Source: CAZDBA01 sp965224765 (GTDB lineage Bacteria > Planctomycetota > Planctomycetia > Pirellulales > Pirellulaceae). From it: a stretch of DNA of 64,000 bases. Numbering within the stretch: the first letter of the stretch is position 1; every line of letters starts with the position of its first letter. Positions 27,160 through 36,240 of the stretch are shown here, in pieces. The notes under the pieces were generated by a model. That model saw nothing but the letters and a program-made list of their open reading frames with translations. It did not search any database and was not told where the DNA came from. Location: NCBI GenBank assembly GCA_965224765.1, contig CBDDAC010000005.1, forward strand, positions 217,605 through 281,604, in the 5' to 3' direction. The position numbers were made by a program, and so were the translations under genes.

Positions 27160-28773
27160 CTAATCGCCGTTGATGGCGAAAACCTTCTTGAACGCCGATC
27201 GCGTCAACTCAATGTATTTCTCATTCAGGTCCGAACTTTTTGTTTCCATCTCTAGATAGTCTCGAAGCAGCAGGATTCGACTTGTGTGGGCGGGCACTTC
27301 GTTAGGGTGGTCAAAACCTGTGGGAATCGGGAATCGCTTTTTGAACGCTTCGACCTTGTCGGCCTCGATCGCGGCCTCAGTCAAAAATGTGCCGTTTTCG
27401 TTTTTCCGCAATGGAAAGAGTCGTTCGGCAAATACCAATCGCCCGTTATTGTTTTCGATTTCTGTTGCGAGCAAATGAGGTTTGCCGTCAATGGAGATCG
27501 ACCAGGTGCTGGAAAATGCGTCCGGGTTTTGAGCAAGATTCAAATTACTGACAGATTTTGGATCGAGTTTGAATTCTTTGTAGCCGTATTCCTCGTAGAG
27601 TTTTTCAAATGACGGGCCGTTGACTCGCTGGAGGACATGGATTTTTTCGTGCAACAGAATCGTCATCCCAAAACCCGGGTCGTCTTTCATTCTCTGTAGC
27701 ACTTTTTCGCTTAGTACAATCGACAGTCCACGCGTGTGGGGAAAGTCACTGCAAAAACCTGGCTCGACCTTGATGAAGTTCCATGGGAATCGCGATACCA
27801 GTGGCCATTCCTGGCCGGTTAGTTTCTCAAGTTCTTTGATTTGATCAGTGAGAGTTTCTTTTTCTTGTTTTGAAAATTCGGATGCGAACTCTGCAAATCG
27901 CCGGAGTGCATACTGAGTCCTGTGTTCCGGTGATTCTGGGACCTCAGCTTTGGCCCCCAGTCCAAGCGAAAAACGCAGCATATCTGCGGTAGCGTCGGAA
28001 CGATAAGCCTCCCAGGTTTCGTCGGCCAAACGATCGACGGAATCCTCTCGAGAATAGAAATTGATTCGAGGATTCACAAGCGGACTTCTCAACACGGTGT
28101 CGCGCTGCGAATCGTGAAGCCCCTCCACCGCGAGCCGATCTTCATAGGGGCCGTCGCCTTGTAAGTTCACTAGGTCATCAGGCACGTTTGGGTCATCGAC
28201 TGTGTGCCGCAAGTTCAGGCAATGCCCAATCTCGTGGGCAACTATGAAATCTTGCATTCCGGCTTCATTGTTTTCTGGATCGGGTCCAAGGCAAACAAAA
28301 CAAATGTTTCCATTTTGCATTCCTCGACCTAGCGGACCAGGTCGTCCGTCAACATTCGAAACAAAAAGCAGTGTCACAACACGTTCGTCTGGAGAGATCA
28401 TGCCATTGGCCCTGCCACGTTGAACAATTGTGTCGAGATTGACTTTGCCCTGCCGGGCCTCGCTGAAATCCCACTTTTGCGTCGGCATGTAGAGAAATTC
28501 AAGATCAGCTTTCGTGTAAACGCGATCCACCAATTCCTTTGGCAGTCCAAACGCGGCAGGATTCGAACCATCGTCGTCGCAGAGAATGATAGGGCGAACA
28601 ATGACAACTCGTTTTCGACCTGCCGAGACAGTCTGTCCAACGTTGTTGTCCGTATCCAAAAGTCGCGAATCGTTTTGGGGCGGCAGTGTAACGGATGCGT
28701 CTTGGCCGGATAACTGAATCGAATTCAGGCCAAGCAATATGATCATTAACGCAAAACAAAAACTCTTGTTCAT
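27160..28773 (-). CDS. Secreted metzincin-like zinc protease with a second HExxH motif
   Basis: 537 residues with signal peptide 1-24 (FALMIILLGLNSIQLSGQ). VAHEIGHCLNLRH at 178-190 gives the metzincin-type HExxHxxNxxH zinc site (His180, Glu181, His184, His190); the usual Gly between the His is Asn187. A second motif, LLHEKIHVLQR, stands near 376, inside a C-terminal region with conserved Arg/Trp. Two zincin sites in one chain suggest either two peptidase-like domains or one active site and one degenerate copy. A good ribosome site (AGGAA) precedes the ATG. Likely periplasmic or secreted peptidase; substrate unknown. No operon partner: neighbours are convergent on one side and 480 bp away on the other. 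Confidence 0.6.
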   Translation of the reverse strand: MNKSFCFALMIILLGLNSIQLSGQDASVTLPPQNDSRLLDTDNNVGQTVSAGRKRVVIVRPIILCDDDGSNPAAFGLPKELVDRVYTKADLEFLYMPTQKWDFSEARQGKVNLDTIVQRGRANGMISPDERVVTLLFVSNVDGRPGPLGRGMQNGNICFVCLGPDPENNEAGMQDFIVAHEIGHCLNLRHTVDDPNVPDDLVNLQGDGPYEDRLAVEGLHDSQRDTVLRSPLVNPRINFYSREDSVDRLADETWEAYRSDATADMLRFSLGLGAKAEVPESPEHRTQYALRRFAEFASEFSKQEKETLTDQIKELEKLTGQEWPLVSRFPWNFIKVEPGFCSDFPHTRGLSIVLSEKVLQRMKDDPGFGMTILLHEKIHVLQRVNGPSFEKLYEEYGYKEFKLDPKSVSNLNLAQNPDAFSSTWSISIDGKPHLLATEIENNNGRLVFAERLFPLRKNENGTFLTEAAIEADKVEAFKKRFPIPTGFDHPNEVPAHTSRILLLRDYLEMETKSSDLNEKYIELTRSAFKKVFAINGD

Positions 28774-29254
28774 CTGATTTCCTGATTTGACTTTGTCGAA
28801 TGGGTCTCATTACAACCAATATTTGTTCAGCAAACAATCCGTCAAATGGTGAGTATTTGCGCCACGCGGCCCAGAATAGCCATACTCTCTAATACGGATT
28901 TCAAAAATCGGTTCGTGTCTGGGATCGGGCCAGCACCGAGTTAACCTCGGGGTTTGGCATCCCGAACGATGCCACCCGGGAATGCGTCCGATGGCGGTGA
29001 TGATGCTGGCTTGCGCTATTTTTTCAATTTGTTGTCTCGCGATCTTGGAGCCGCTCATGGCAATGCCCCTTCAATCGAATCGTTCGTGCCGCCTTACCAT
29101 CGAACATCAACATGGCATTTGAGAAATTTCATTAATTGTGAAGTTTCTGCGGTACAAATGTTCGTTTGAAGTGTCTCCATTATTGACTGCGACTATCGGC
29201 ACGATAGACGCTGAAGTCTTCCACTAGCATTGCAACTCTGCTTGGAGCACAAGA
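28774..29254. other. Intergenic region without supported gene
   Basis: Between divergent genes. A minus-strand frame (28810-29058) exists but has no recognisable family, no good ribosome site and an unlikely composition. The region should hold promoters for the zincin gene and for the small exported protein at 29255, but I see no clear consensus. Confidence 0.4.
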
Positions 29255-29714
29255 ATGAACTCAAAAAAACTATTTTTTTTTCGTACTAATAACCGTCGTG
29301 ATAAATGGTTGGGTTCTCGGGCACGCAAGCCTGGAAGCACAACACACTTCAGATGTCGTGGGCCATATCACTTCACTAAAACCAGATGACGGTTCAAGCA
29401 AAGGCCCCTCTTTTGTCCCTTGTTCCGCAATCGCTGTCGTAACGAACAGGGAGCGAATTCCTGTTTGGGTTCAGATTTCTGCCAACGTTTACGAAGAGGT
29501 CGGCAGCAATTGGGTATTGGTCGAAACCCTGCCAGAGGAAGATATGGTTTTGCCATCACGAGAAACAGACAATATTTCAGCTTATCGTTTGTTGCAGCTT
29601 CCACCGGGTGAATACAAGATCACGTCAAAGCTATTTACATTTGACCCAGCCTACTCGTTTCCGTTTGGACTTATGATGTTAGACGAAACTGAAAACCACT
29701 TCACGGTAGAATAG
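29255..29714 (+). pseudogene. Small exported protein of unknown function, frame broken at a T9 tract in the signal peptide
   Basis: From ATG 29255 the sequence encodes MNSKKLFFF and then, if one T of the nine-T run (29273-29281) is removed, VLITVVINGWVLGHASLEA, a convincing signal peptide joined in frame to the rest. As it stands, the frame after the tract begins only at GTG 29298 and lacks the basic N-terminus. The mature part (~130 residues, to 29714) is beta-rich (IAVVTNRERIPVWVQISANV, YRLLQLPPGEYKITSKLF) and has no known family. The ninth T is either a sequencing/assembly slip or a real slippage event that turns the protein off. Confidence 0.5.
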
Positions 29715-29887
29715 CCGTAGTAACTTCGAAAGCAGATTGGCTGAGAGCGTCGAGGTAAGCCACTCCGGAACTAATTGGCTGCGTGTCGTTTTCGTTTGAA
29801 TTGCTGGACACAAGGCCTTCTTTCTGCCGTCTGAAACCGTGGTCACCATCATGTTTGATGGTGTGACGGTTATGCAGCGATCCTTTG

Positions 29888-29932
29888 TTTCCGCGTCGGG
29901 AGATCCCCGATGCGGAAAGATCTCTGTTTTTT
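29888..29932 (+). terminator. Hairpin plus T run, possible terminator
   Basis: TTTCCGCGTCGGG (29888-29900), a short loop, and CCCGATGCGGAAA (to about 29917) form a stem with one G-T pair, followed by a run of six T at 29927-29932. It is about 175 bp beyond the stop of the small exported protein, so the link to that gene is uncertain. Nothing else is seen between 29715 and 30050. Confidence 0.4.
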
Positions 29933-30050
29933 GATCGGGATCGTGGTCGATCCGGCCGGCAAAGCGATCGCGACCAGTTTCCTCTGACGCTGCTGGCAAT
30001 ATCTCTGTATCCGACGCTTGCTCGGCAACCACCCTTGTCATAATTGATTG

Positions 30051-32765
30051 CTACCGAGTCGTGTCGGCGGTTCTTGTGTCACTGTCGTTTTGAAATGATG
30101 TTTGGGGATAGAGTGTCTGTCGAATTTCTTCCGAATACTTGACGGCCGGTAGTTCTCCGTAGACGGGCTGACCCCAGTACGGAATTTCAAAATAGGGCTG
30201 CGGCTGAAAAGACGGTTCATTGACCTCATTCCAGAACCCTTCTTCATCAACTTCCAGCAACTCAAGATCGAAGAAAAGTCGAGTACGATCAACAATGTAA
30301 TCGATATGTCGGCTTGCTACGCTGCTCAAAGCGTCGGTATAGGCTGTTTGAGCCTCGAGAAAGTCACGCGCAGAAACTCCACCAGTCCCCAATCGAAACT
30401 CCAGTGAAGTACTTACAACACGTTCATGCGCCAAGGCTGCACTAGCAACGGCAATCAGATACTGCTCTCGGTCAATCGCCAAGCTTCGAAGGTTTTCGCG
30501 AATCGACAATTTGATGTTGTCTTCTAGTTGCATCACACTTCGCAAGGCTTGCTGATACCCAATTAACTCACCGCGAAATGTATTTCGTTGGGACAATCGA
30601 TTGAGTGGCGAATCGACTCTTAGGCCGAGAGACGTCGAGCTATTGTCGAAGTTGAAATTGAACGGCTGGTTGATCCCTGCTCGCGTGCTTATCCTTTGAC
30701 TTGCGGTAAAGTTGACCACGGCTTTTAGTTCATCTGCTGCAAGCTTGATCTGACGCCAGTCATCTGCCAGAAGTCCGCGCTGATTCATCAGGTCGAAACG
30801 CAAAACTATTGCGGTGATCATGGCATCGTCCTGGTCGATTTCGACAGGCGCCAAGCCCGTGGAAGCGGTTTCAAGTGTTGGTGAGATTTTCTGGATCAAC
30901 TCTTCTACCGCTTTGACAATTCTTGCAAGGTCTTTCTTGGGATCGGCTTCGACGTTAGTATGAATCAACTCATCAATGGCAACGACCATGAACTCCAATT
31001 CACTTCGGATGGTTGTGGACGATTCAACCAATGCGGGAAACTCGGCTAGGCGTTCTTCCTCGATCAGTGTATTCAACTTGCCTCGTAAATCACTGTTTGA
31101 AATTGTGATACCCTCGCGTTGAACGACAAATCGTTCGAAAAATTCCTCAAATTCCTCAACCGATTTTGAACTCAGCTTAGCGAGTTCAAGTTGTCTTGTA
31201 ATGAGATTGAGCAATGCCGCGGAATGGGCGAGGGAGCGCTGAAAGATAACAGGAACCGAAGGCGAATCGCTTCCCATCTCCCTTTGTAGATCATTCAAAA
31301 TCTGTTGACTGTTCAATCGTTCGTAGTCAATCAAGAACTTTTCTCTGGCAATCTTGAGTTGCAATTGTTCGTCTGGCAATTCGTTTGGGATAATGGCATT
31401 GGATTCGATCAGGCGATCTAGCAGAACGGCAGCGGTACTGACTAACTCAGAACGGTCAGGCTTTTCAAGTGAGACTTTCAATCGTTTTAGAACGCGATTG
31501 CTTGAATCTGCGGAAACGGAAAGCTGATCCGAACGAGTCAGCTCGTTGAGTTCCTGCAAGTTGACATTGATTGGCGTTTCAGTGGGCAGTCCAATTGATA
31601 TTTTGAGACGGTCAAGGGATTGTTCAACACCGTTGCAAGTTCCAATTAATCCCCCCCGTCCAGCTAGTAAGCTCTGCTCAACCTGATCGACTTGGAAGCG
31701 TGGGACGAGCCCTGCTTTGTACTCTGCTTCAGCTTGCTTGAACGCACGCACAAGGGAAAAGTAGTTTTGCGATTCAATTTCAATTTGTCGAAACGTACGG
31801 ATCAGGTCATAGTACTGCGATGAAAAATCAACAAAAAACTGCTTTCGAAAACGGGCGAAGTCACGGGCAGCGTATACCAGGCTTCGTTCGGCTCTGGTCA
31901 ATGATTCAAATCGGACGTCTGTCTGCAACAGTGGTTGCGCGATTTGAAGTAGAATATCCGAGCTTACATCTGCAGCAAAACCTGATGGTCCGTCAAAGGT
32001 CAATAGAACGTTGTTGGCGAAACTGGCAAGGAAGTCTCCACCTGTGATCAGCATTCTTTCGATTCCCGTTCCAGTTGGGATCGCAAGCCGATTGGCGGTA
32101 GTGCCGTTTCGGTTGTGCCCGAAGTTGAGTGCGGATCCATTTCCGTTAGCGCCAAACTTCGTCTGATAGTCAAATCGCTCTTGTCCCAGTTGGAGAGATA
32201 CGAGGTAGAGAGCTTCTTTTTGTGATTGGTACTCGCGGCTATTGAGTAAGGCGACGTCGACAACATCGCGTAGTGTTAGTTTCTGGGCATCATTCGACTG
32301 GGCGGAAATACTTGAGGTGCTGAAACTATCGTTGGTTAGTTTAGCTTCGTTTTGGATGCTCTCGAAATCGAGCATTCGCACCAAACATTCCGATGGAATG
32401 GCTTCCCAAGCATCCGGAGAGATTGGAATGACGAGCGAATTTTCAGTTGTCCTTGGAGGCTCAGGCTCTAGCGGTAATTCGTTACTAGATCGCAAGTAGG
32501 GGAGATTGTATGAATAGAGCGAAGTCGTTGGCGACGGTAACTTTGGGCAAACAACACAGCCATTTACCGCGAGTCTCGAGTCGCGTGTCGGAGAAAGCGT
32601 AAAGTTTTGTGGCACGGCCCACGGAGTCAAATCAAACTTCTGCTGAATGAGTCCATAGGCGTCGCAATTAGCTCGCTGATAGTAAAATGCTCGGGAACGG
32701 CAACCCGATAAACTGGAAACCAAAAGCAATGTAGCAATTGCGCATAGGGCCCCTGATTTGTACAT
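30051..32765 (-). CDS. TolC-like outer-membrane efflux lipoprotein, unusually long
   Basis: The ATG at 32765 is preferred over that at 32777 because GGAG lies six bases before it. The start gives a lipoprotein signal ending LSSLSGC. The 904-residue product is nearly twice the usual ~450 of TolC family members. Family repeats are visible at both ends: LTLRDVVDVALLNSREYQSQ near 170 and, near the C-terminus, LGLRVDSPLNRLSQRNTFRG followed by EFRLGTGGVSARDFLEAQTA. Between them lies a ~280-residue helical insertion rich in Glu/Leu (about 430-720) that may form an extra coiled-coil. It is divergent from the adaptor/permease pair at 33101-36100 and is probably their outer-membrane partner. Confidence 0.75.
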   Translation of the reverse strand: MYKSGALCAIATLLLVSSLSGCRSRAFYYQRANCDAYGLIQQKFDLTPWAVPQNFTLSPTRDSRLAVNGCVVCPKLPSPTTSLYSYNLPYLRSSNELPLEPEPPRTTENSLVIPISPDAWEAIPSECLVRMLDFESIQNEAKLTNDSFSTSSISAQSNDAQKLTLRDVVDVALLNSREYQSQKEALYLVSLQLGQERFDYQTKFGANGNGSALNFGHNRNGTTANRLAIPTGTGIERMLITGGDFLASFANNVLLTFDGPSGFAADVSSDILLQIAQPLLQTDVRFESLTRAERSLVYAARDFARFRKQFFVDFSSQYYDLIRTFRQIEIESQNYFSLVRAFKQAEAEYKAGLVPRFQVDQVEQSLLAGRGGLIGTCNGVEQSLDRLKISIGLPTETPINVNLQELNELTRSDQLSVSADSSNRVLKRLKVSLEKPDRSELVSTAAVLLDRLIESNAIIPNELPDEQLQLKIAREKFLIDYERLNSQQILNDLQREMGSDSPSVPVIFQRSLAHSAALLNLITRQLELAKLSSKSVEEFEEFFERFVVQREGITISNSDLRGKLNTLIEEERLAEFPALVESSTTIRSELEFMVVAIDELIHTNVEADPKKDLARIVKAVEELIQKISPTLETASTGLAPVEIDQDDAMITAIVLRFDLMNQRGLLADDWRQIKLAADELKAVVNFTASQRISTRAGINQPFNFNFDNSSTSLGLRVDSPLNRLSQRNTFRGELIGYQQALRSVMQLEDNIKLSIRENLRSLAIDREQYLIAVASAALAHERVVSTSLEFRLGTGGVSARDFLEAQTAYTDALSSVASRHIDYIVDRTRLFFDLELLEVDEEGFWNEVNEPSFQPQPYFEIPYWGQPVYGELPAVKYSEEIRQTLYPQTSFQNDSDTRTADTTR

Positions 32766-32777
32766 TTTACGCTCCAT

Positions 32778-33100
32778 TCCGATAACGCCAGTTGACTACG
32801 ATAATTACGATCGGTCCGATTGAACTCGATTCGTTAGCGAATCGGAATGAGAGGAATGCGCATGTCGCCGGCATCCAGGAAATTGGGGGGAGTTTGTCGA
32901 TTTGATTGACTTTACACGGGAGATATCTAGCTTTTGGTATGCGAGTTTACAGATACGTCAAAGCATTCGAGTATTCGGTTAACATGCAGATCGATGCGAG
33001 ACTTTAAGTGTTTGGCCGAGTTGTATGTACTTGCAGGGAATCCTTTTGATCTAACAAGGTAAAGGTCCATCCCTGTTCAGATAAATATGCGAGTAAGTTG
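32778..33100. promoter_or_regulatory. Divergent promoter region between efflux genes
   Basis: A 320-bp non-coding gap between the TolC-like gene (minus) and the HlyD-like gene (plus). It must carry promoters for both directions. No operator palindrome or textbook -35/-10 could be assigned with confidence, and no regulator gene is adjacent. Confidence 0.35.
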
Positions 33101-34783
33101 ATGACGAAACTAAAGTGGGTTGCAGTATTGCTCGTCGGAATTTGCATTGTTGGATGGTCGACAATGTCGTTTTGGACGGGCTGGGGACAATCGGAACAAC
33201 AGCTTGTTTTTTACACAGTAAAAAGGGCAGACTTACCTATCGTAGTAACCGAGCGTGGATACCTGGAGAGTCAAGAACAGACTTCGATCAAGTGTCTCGT
33301 CGAATCTTACGACCGTAGAAATGGGTCTTCAGGAACCACTATTTTGTCGTTGGTTCCCAATGGTAGCTTGGTCAAAAAAGGAGATGTACTTATCGAACTT
33401 GACTCTGCGTCAATTCGGGATCTGCTGGAAACCGAGTTGCTAGAGTTGCAGAGCGATAAATCAAAATTTATCCAGGCGGAAGCGCGTAAAGACAATCGTG
33501 AGACGCAGAATGAAACGGCGATCGCCGAGGCGAAACTTGCAATGAAACTAGCGCAACTCAATCGCCGTATGTATGTGGATAAGGAAAGCGGTTCCTTCAA
33601 ACTTTCATTGAGTGAGATTGAGCGGCAGATCGACGAGTCTCGAAACTCAATTTTGGAAGCGCAGGCAGCATTGAAGCTGCAGGAGACAGAAAAAGACGGT
33701 ATCGAACAGCTTTTTCGACTCGGATACAAAGGCAAAAGTGATCTGGAACAGAGTCGCTTTTCCTTTATGAAGTCAGAAGCCGCTTTGGCGTCCGCCATGA
33801 ATCAACTTGCCAATCATGACGCCACCAAAAAGCAGTTGGAAACCTATAAAAGGGAGATGGAGCTAATGAAGCTGGATGGTGAAGTTGCAACTTCAGAACG
33901 CAGTCTTAGGCAAGTCGAAGTCACCAACGCTTCTGAACTCGCCCAAGTAAATGCTCAATTGTTCGAGGCCCAAGAGCGAGTGCAGCGGCAAGAAACCAGA
34001 ATTGCGCACTACAAGCGACAAATCTCATATTGCACCATTAAAGCGCCAAACAACGGCATGGTTGTCTACGCCCAAAACGATCGAGGGAACTCGTCTGTCG
34101 CAGTAGGGCAATCCATTCGAAGTCGGCAAGAGCTTTTGACTCTTCCAAATCTCAAACGAATGAGAGTTCGGACTCAAATTCACGAAGCGGTTTTGGATCA
34201 AGTTAAGGCGGGGTTGGCGGTATCGCTGAAAGTGGATGCGTTTCCAACCAAATTGTATTCTGGGATCGTTGAACGCGTCGCTGTTGTGCCTAGTTCGCGA
34301 TCCAATTCAGTGAAAACGTACGACTGCATCATTCGAATTCCGACAGATGTAGAGAAGCTTAAGCCCGGGATGACTGCGATCGCTGAGATTCAAATTGATC
34401 GGCTCAAAGAAACGCTTTCGATTCCTGTTCAAGCGGTTCTACAAATCGATAGCGAAACTTGGTGCTATGTTGAGAATGACGGAAAAGTGGAGCGACGCGA
34501 GCTCGTTTTAGGGCGCAATAATGACAAGTTTGTCGAAATTTTAAGTGGAATTGAAGTCGCCGATCGCACGGTCTTAAATCCTTCGGCGATCGCAAGGTTG
34601 GAGAATCGTGGAATGAAACCAATTTCACCCGACCAAGGCGTTCCTCCAACTGAGTCGTTTGTTGATTCACCTGTTGCCATTGCTGCGGAGCCATATGCTG
34701 AATCACAAGAAGCAAGCCGAGACGCCCCGAATCGTGGGGAATTCGGCGCAGAGCATCCGTCAAACAATCGTTCCGGTTTGTAA
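33101..34783 (+). CDS. HlyD/MacA-like periplasmic adaptor of an efflux system
   Basis: The ATG at 33101 is the start (the in-frame TTG at 33098 is ignored). An uncleaved N-terminal anchor (WVAVLLVGICIVGWSTMSFW) is followed by a barrel-sandwich half (IVVTERGYLESQEQTSIKCL, GSLVKKGDVLIELDSA). Then comes a long coiled-coil hairpin (~110-300, Gln/Glu/Ala-rich), the second lipoyl half (YCTIKAPNNGMVVYAQND) and a beta-barrel (RVRTQIHEAVLDQVKAGLAV, LKPGMTAIAEIQI). Membrane fusion proteins link inner-membrane transporters to TolC. The gene is 15 bp upstream of the MacB-like permease, so one operon. The last ~50 residues are a charged disordered tail. Confidence 0.85.
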   Translation: MTKLKWVAVLLVGICIVGWSTMSFWTGWGQSEQQLVFYTVKRADLPIVVTERGYLESQEQTSIKCLVESYDRRNGSSGTTILSLVPNGSLVKKGDVLIELDSASIRDLLETELLELQSDKSKFIQAEARKDNRETQNETAIAEAKLAMKLAQLNRRMYVDKESGSFKLSLSEIERQIDESRNSILEAQAALKLQETEKDGIEQLFRLGYKGKSDLEQSRFSFMKSEAALASAMNQLANHDATKKQLETYKREMELMKLDGEVATSERSLRQVEVTNASELAQVNAQLFEAQERVQRQETRIAHYKRQISYCTIKAPNNGMVVYAQNDRGNSSVAVGQSIRSRQELLTLPNLKRMRVRTQIHEAVLDQVKAGLAVSLKVDAFPTKLYSGIVERVAVVPSSRSNSVKTYDCIIRIPTDVEKLKPGMTAIAEIQIDRLKETLSIPVQAVLQIDSETWCYVENDGKVERRELVLGRNNDKFVEILSGIEVADRTVLNPSAIARLENRGMKPISPDQGVPPTESFVDSPVAIAAEPYAESQEASRDAPNRGEFGAEHPSNNRSGL

Positions 34784-34798
34784 GTGCGAGTTTTTTGA

Positions 34799-36100
34799 AT
34801 GAGTTGGAACGTCATCAAAGTTGGTGTGAAGAATCTATTGCTTCACAAGCTTCGAAGCCTACTTACCCTGTTGGGGGTAATCCTTGGTGTCGGCTCAGTG
34901 ATTGCAATGCTTGCAATTGGAGAGGGGTCGAAAAAAGAAGCCCTTGCGAGAATTAGAAACTTGGGCGCAAAAAACGTTATCATTCGAAGTGTCAAACCCA
35001 TTTTGGAAGGTCAAGAAAGAGATGTGAATCCGTTCCAGGATGAATCAACGGAAGCTCAGAAAGATATTCACGAGTACGGTCTGAAACACGAAGACCTTGA
35101 GCGACTACGGGGGGCTCTTCCAACGATCAATGGAGCGGTTCCAGTCGCGTTGGTAAGAGCTGATTCTTCGCGGCAGCAACTTCGCATTCCCAGTGCAAGG
35201 ATCCTTGGAACAACTCCGGGATTTCTCGAGATAAAGAATTTAGTAGTCATTCGAGGCCGTTTCGTAACTGCAGTCGACATGAATAATTCATGGAATGTTG
35301 CAGTACTTTCTGCTGGAGCAGCTAGGCGATTGTTTCATTTCGTGGATCCGATTGCTAAACATATTCTTATTGGAGAGGATGTTTACCGGGTTGTGGGAGT
35401 ATTGGAGACCCAGAGTAGCGGAAACAACACGCCTGGAGCAGTTGGGCAGAAAGACTTGAACGACGATATCTATATTCCGCTTACTTGTGTCCAAAGACGA
35501 TTAGGTGAATTGCAATCAGTCGGCCAAAAAGGCAGCCTTAATTTTGAACAAACCGAATTGAGTGAGATTACTCTGACCGTTGAAGATGAAAAGCTCGTCA
35601 GCCAGACCGCTGAAATGGCTAGGCAACTATTGATTCGTGCTCATCCAGATTCCAAAGACTTTACAATTCAGGTTCCTTTGGAGTTATTGGCCCAAGCCAA
35701 TGAAGAAAAGCGAATGTGGAATATAGTACTGGGGTCCATTGCCGGTATTTCACTTTTGGTTGGAGGAATCGGTATCATGAACATTATGCTGGCAAGTGTT
35801 ACCGAGCGAACCAGAGAGATTGGAATTCGGCGTGCTCTCGGAGCAACTAAGCGCGCGATTTCAATCCAATTCCTTGTTGAAACCATTTTGTTGAGCTCTG
35901 CTGGTGGTTTCCTTGGAGTGTTGGTCGGAATCGCCATTCCAACTTTTGTCAGTTCAATTACTGATCTGGATACGGTTATCAGTTGGTGGTCAATTGCATT
36001 GTCGTTCGGTATTTCTGTTGGGATCGGCGTCGTTTTCGGTTGGTATCCCGCTCAGCGTGCTGCGGCAATGGATCCAATTGAGGCGTTGAGGCATGAGTAA
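34799..36100 (+). CDS. MacB/FtsX-type ABC transporter permease
   Basis: 433 residues. N-terminal transmembrane helix (LLTLLGVILGVGSVIAMLAI) followed by GEGSKKEALARIRNLGAKNV, the MacB periplasmic core-domain signature. A large periplasmic domain follows, then the C-terminal FtsX domain with three helices (IAGISLLVGGIGIMNIMLAS, VTERTREIGIRRALGATKRA, then the PAQRAAAMDPIEALRHE tail). This architecture serves export of peptides, lipids or antibiotics. The nucleotide-binding subunit is normally encoded beside it or fused; none is present in this window, so an ATPase encoded elsewhere must serve it. Confidence 0.88.
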   Translation: MSWNVIKVGVKNLLLHKLRSLLTLLGVILGVGSVIAMLAIGEGSKKEALARIRNLGAKNVIIRSVKPILEGQERDVNPFQDESTEAQKDIHEYGLKHEDLERLRGALPTINGAVPVALVRADSSRQQLRIPSARILGTTPGFLEIKNLVVIRGRFVTAVDMNNSWNVAVLSAGAARRLFHFVDPIAKHILIGEDVYRVVGVLETQSSGNNTPGAVGQKDLNDDIYIPLTCVQRRLGELQSVGQKGSLNFEQTELSEITLTVEDEKLVSQTAEMARQLLIRAHPDSKDFTIQVPLELLAQANEEKRMWNIVLGSIAGISLLVGGIGIMNIMLASVTERTREIGIRRALGATKRAISIQFLVETILLSSAGGFLGVLVGIAIPTFVSSITDLDTVISWWSIALSFGISVGIGVVFGWYPAQRAAAMDPIEALRHE

Positions 36101-36240
36101 TCTTCGAAATTGGAATTCGAGGTCGGTTTTACTTTGACAGCGATTTAGTCGTTGATTTGTGAAAAAGTTGCTTCGGTGATTTGCCGTGCGGTTACGTTAC
36201 TTTTACTAGACTTCTTGGAAGTTCTATCCCCAACCACTAC

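Noticed and set aside
28810..29058. Minus-strand ORF of 82 codons
   Set aside because: Composition unlike real proteins of this window and no homology motif; treated as non-coding.
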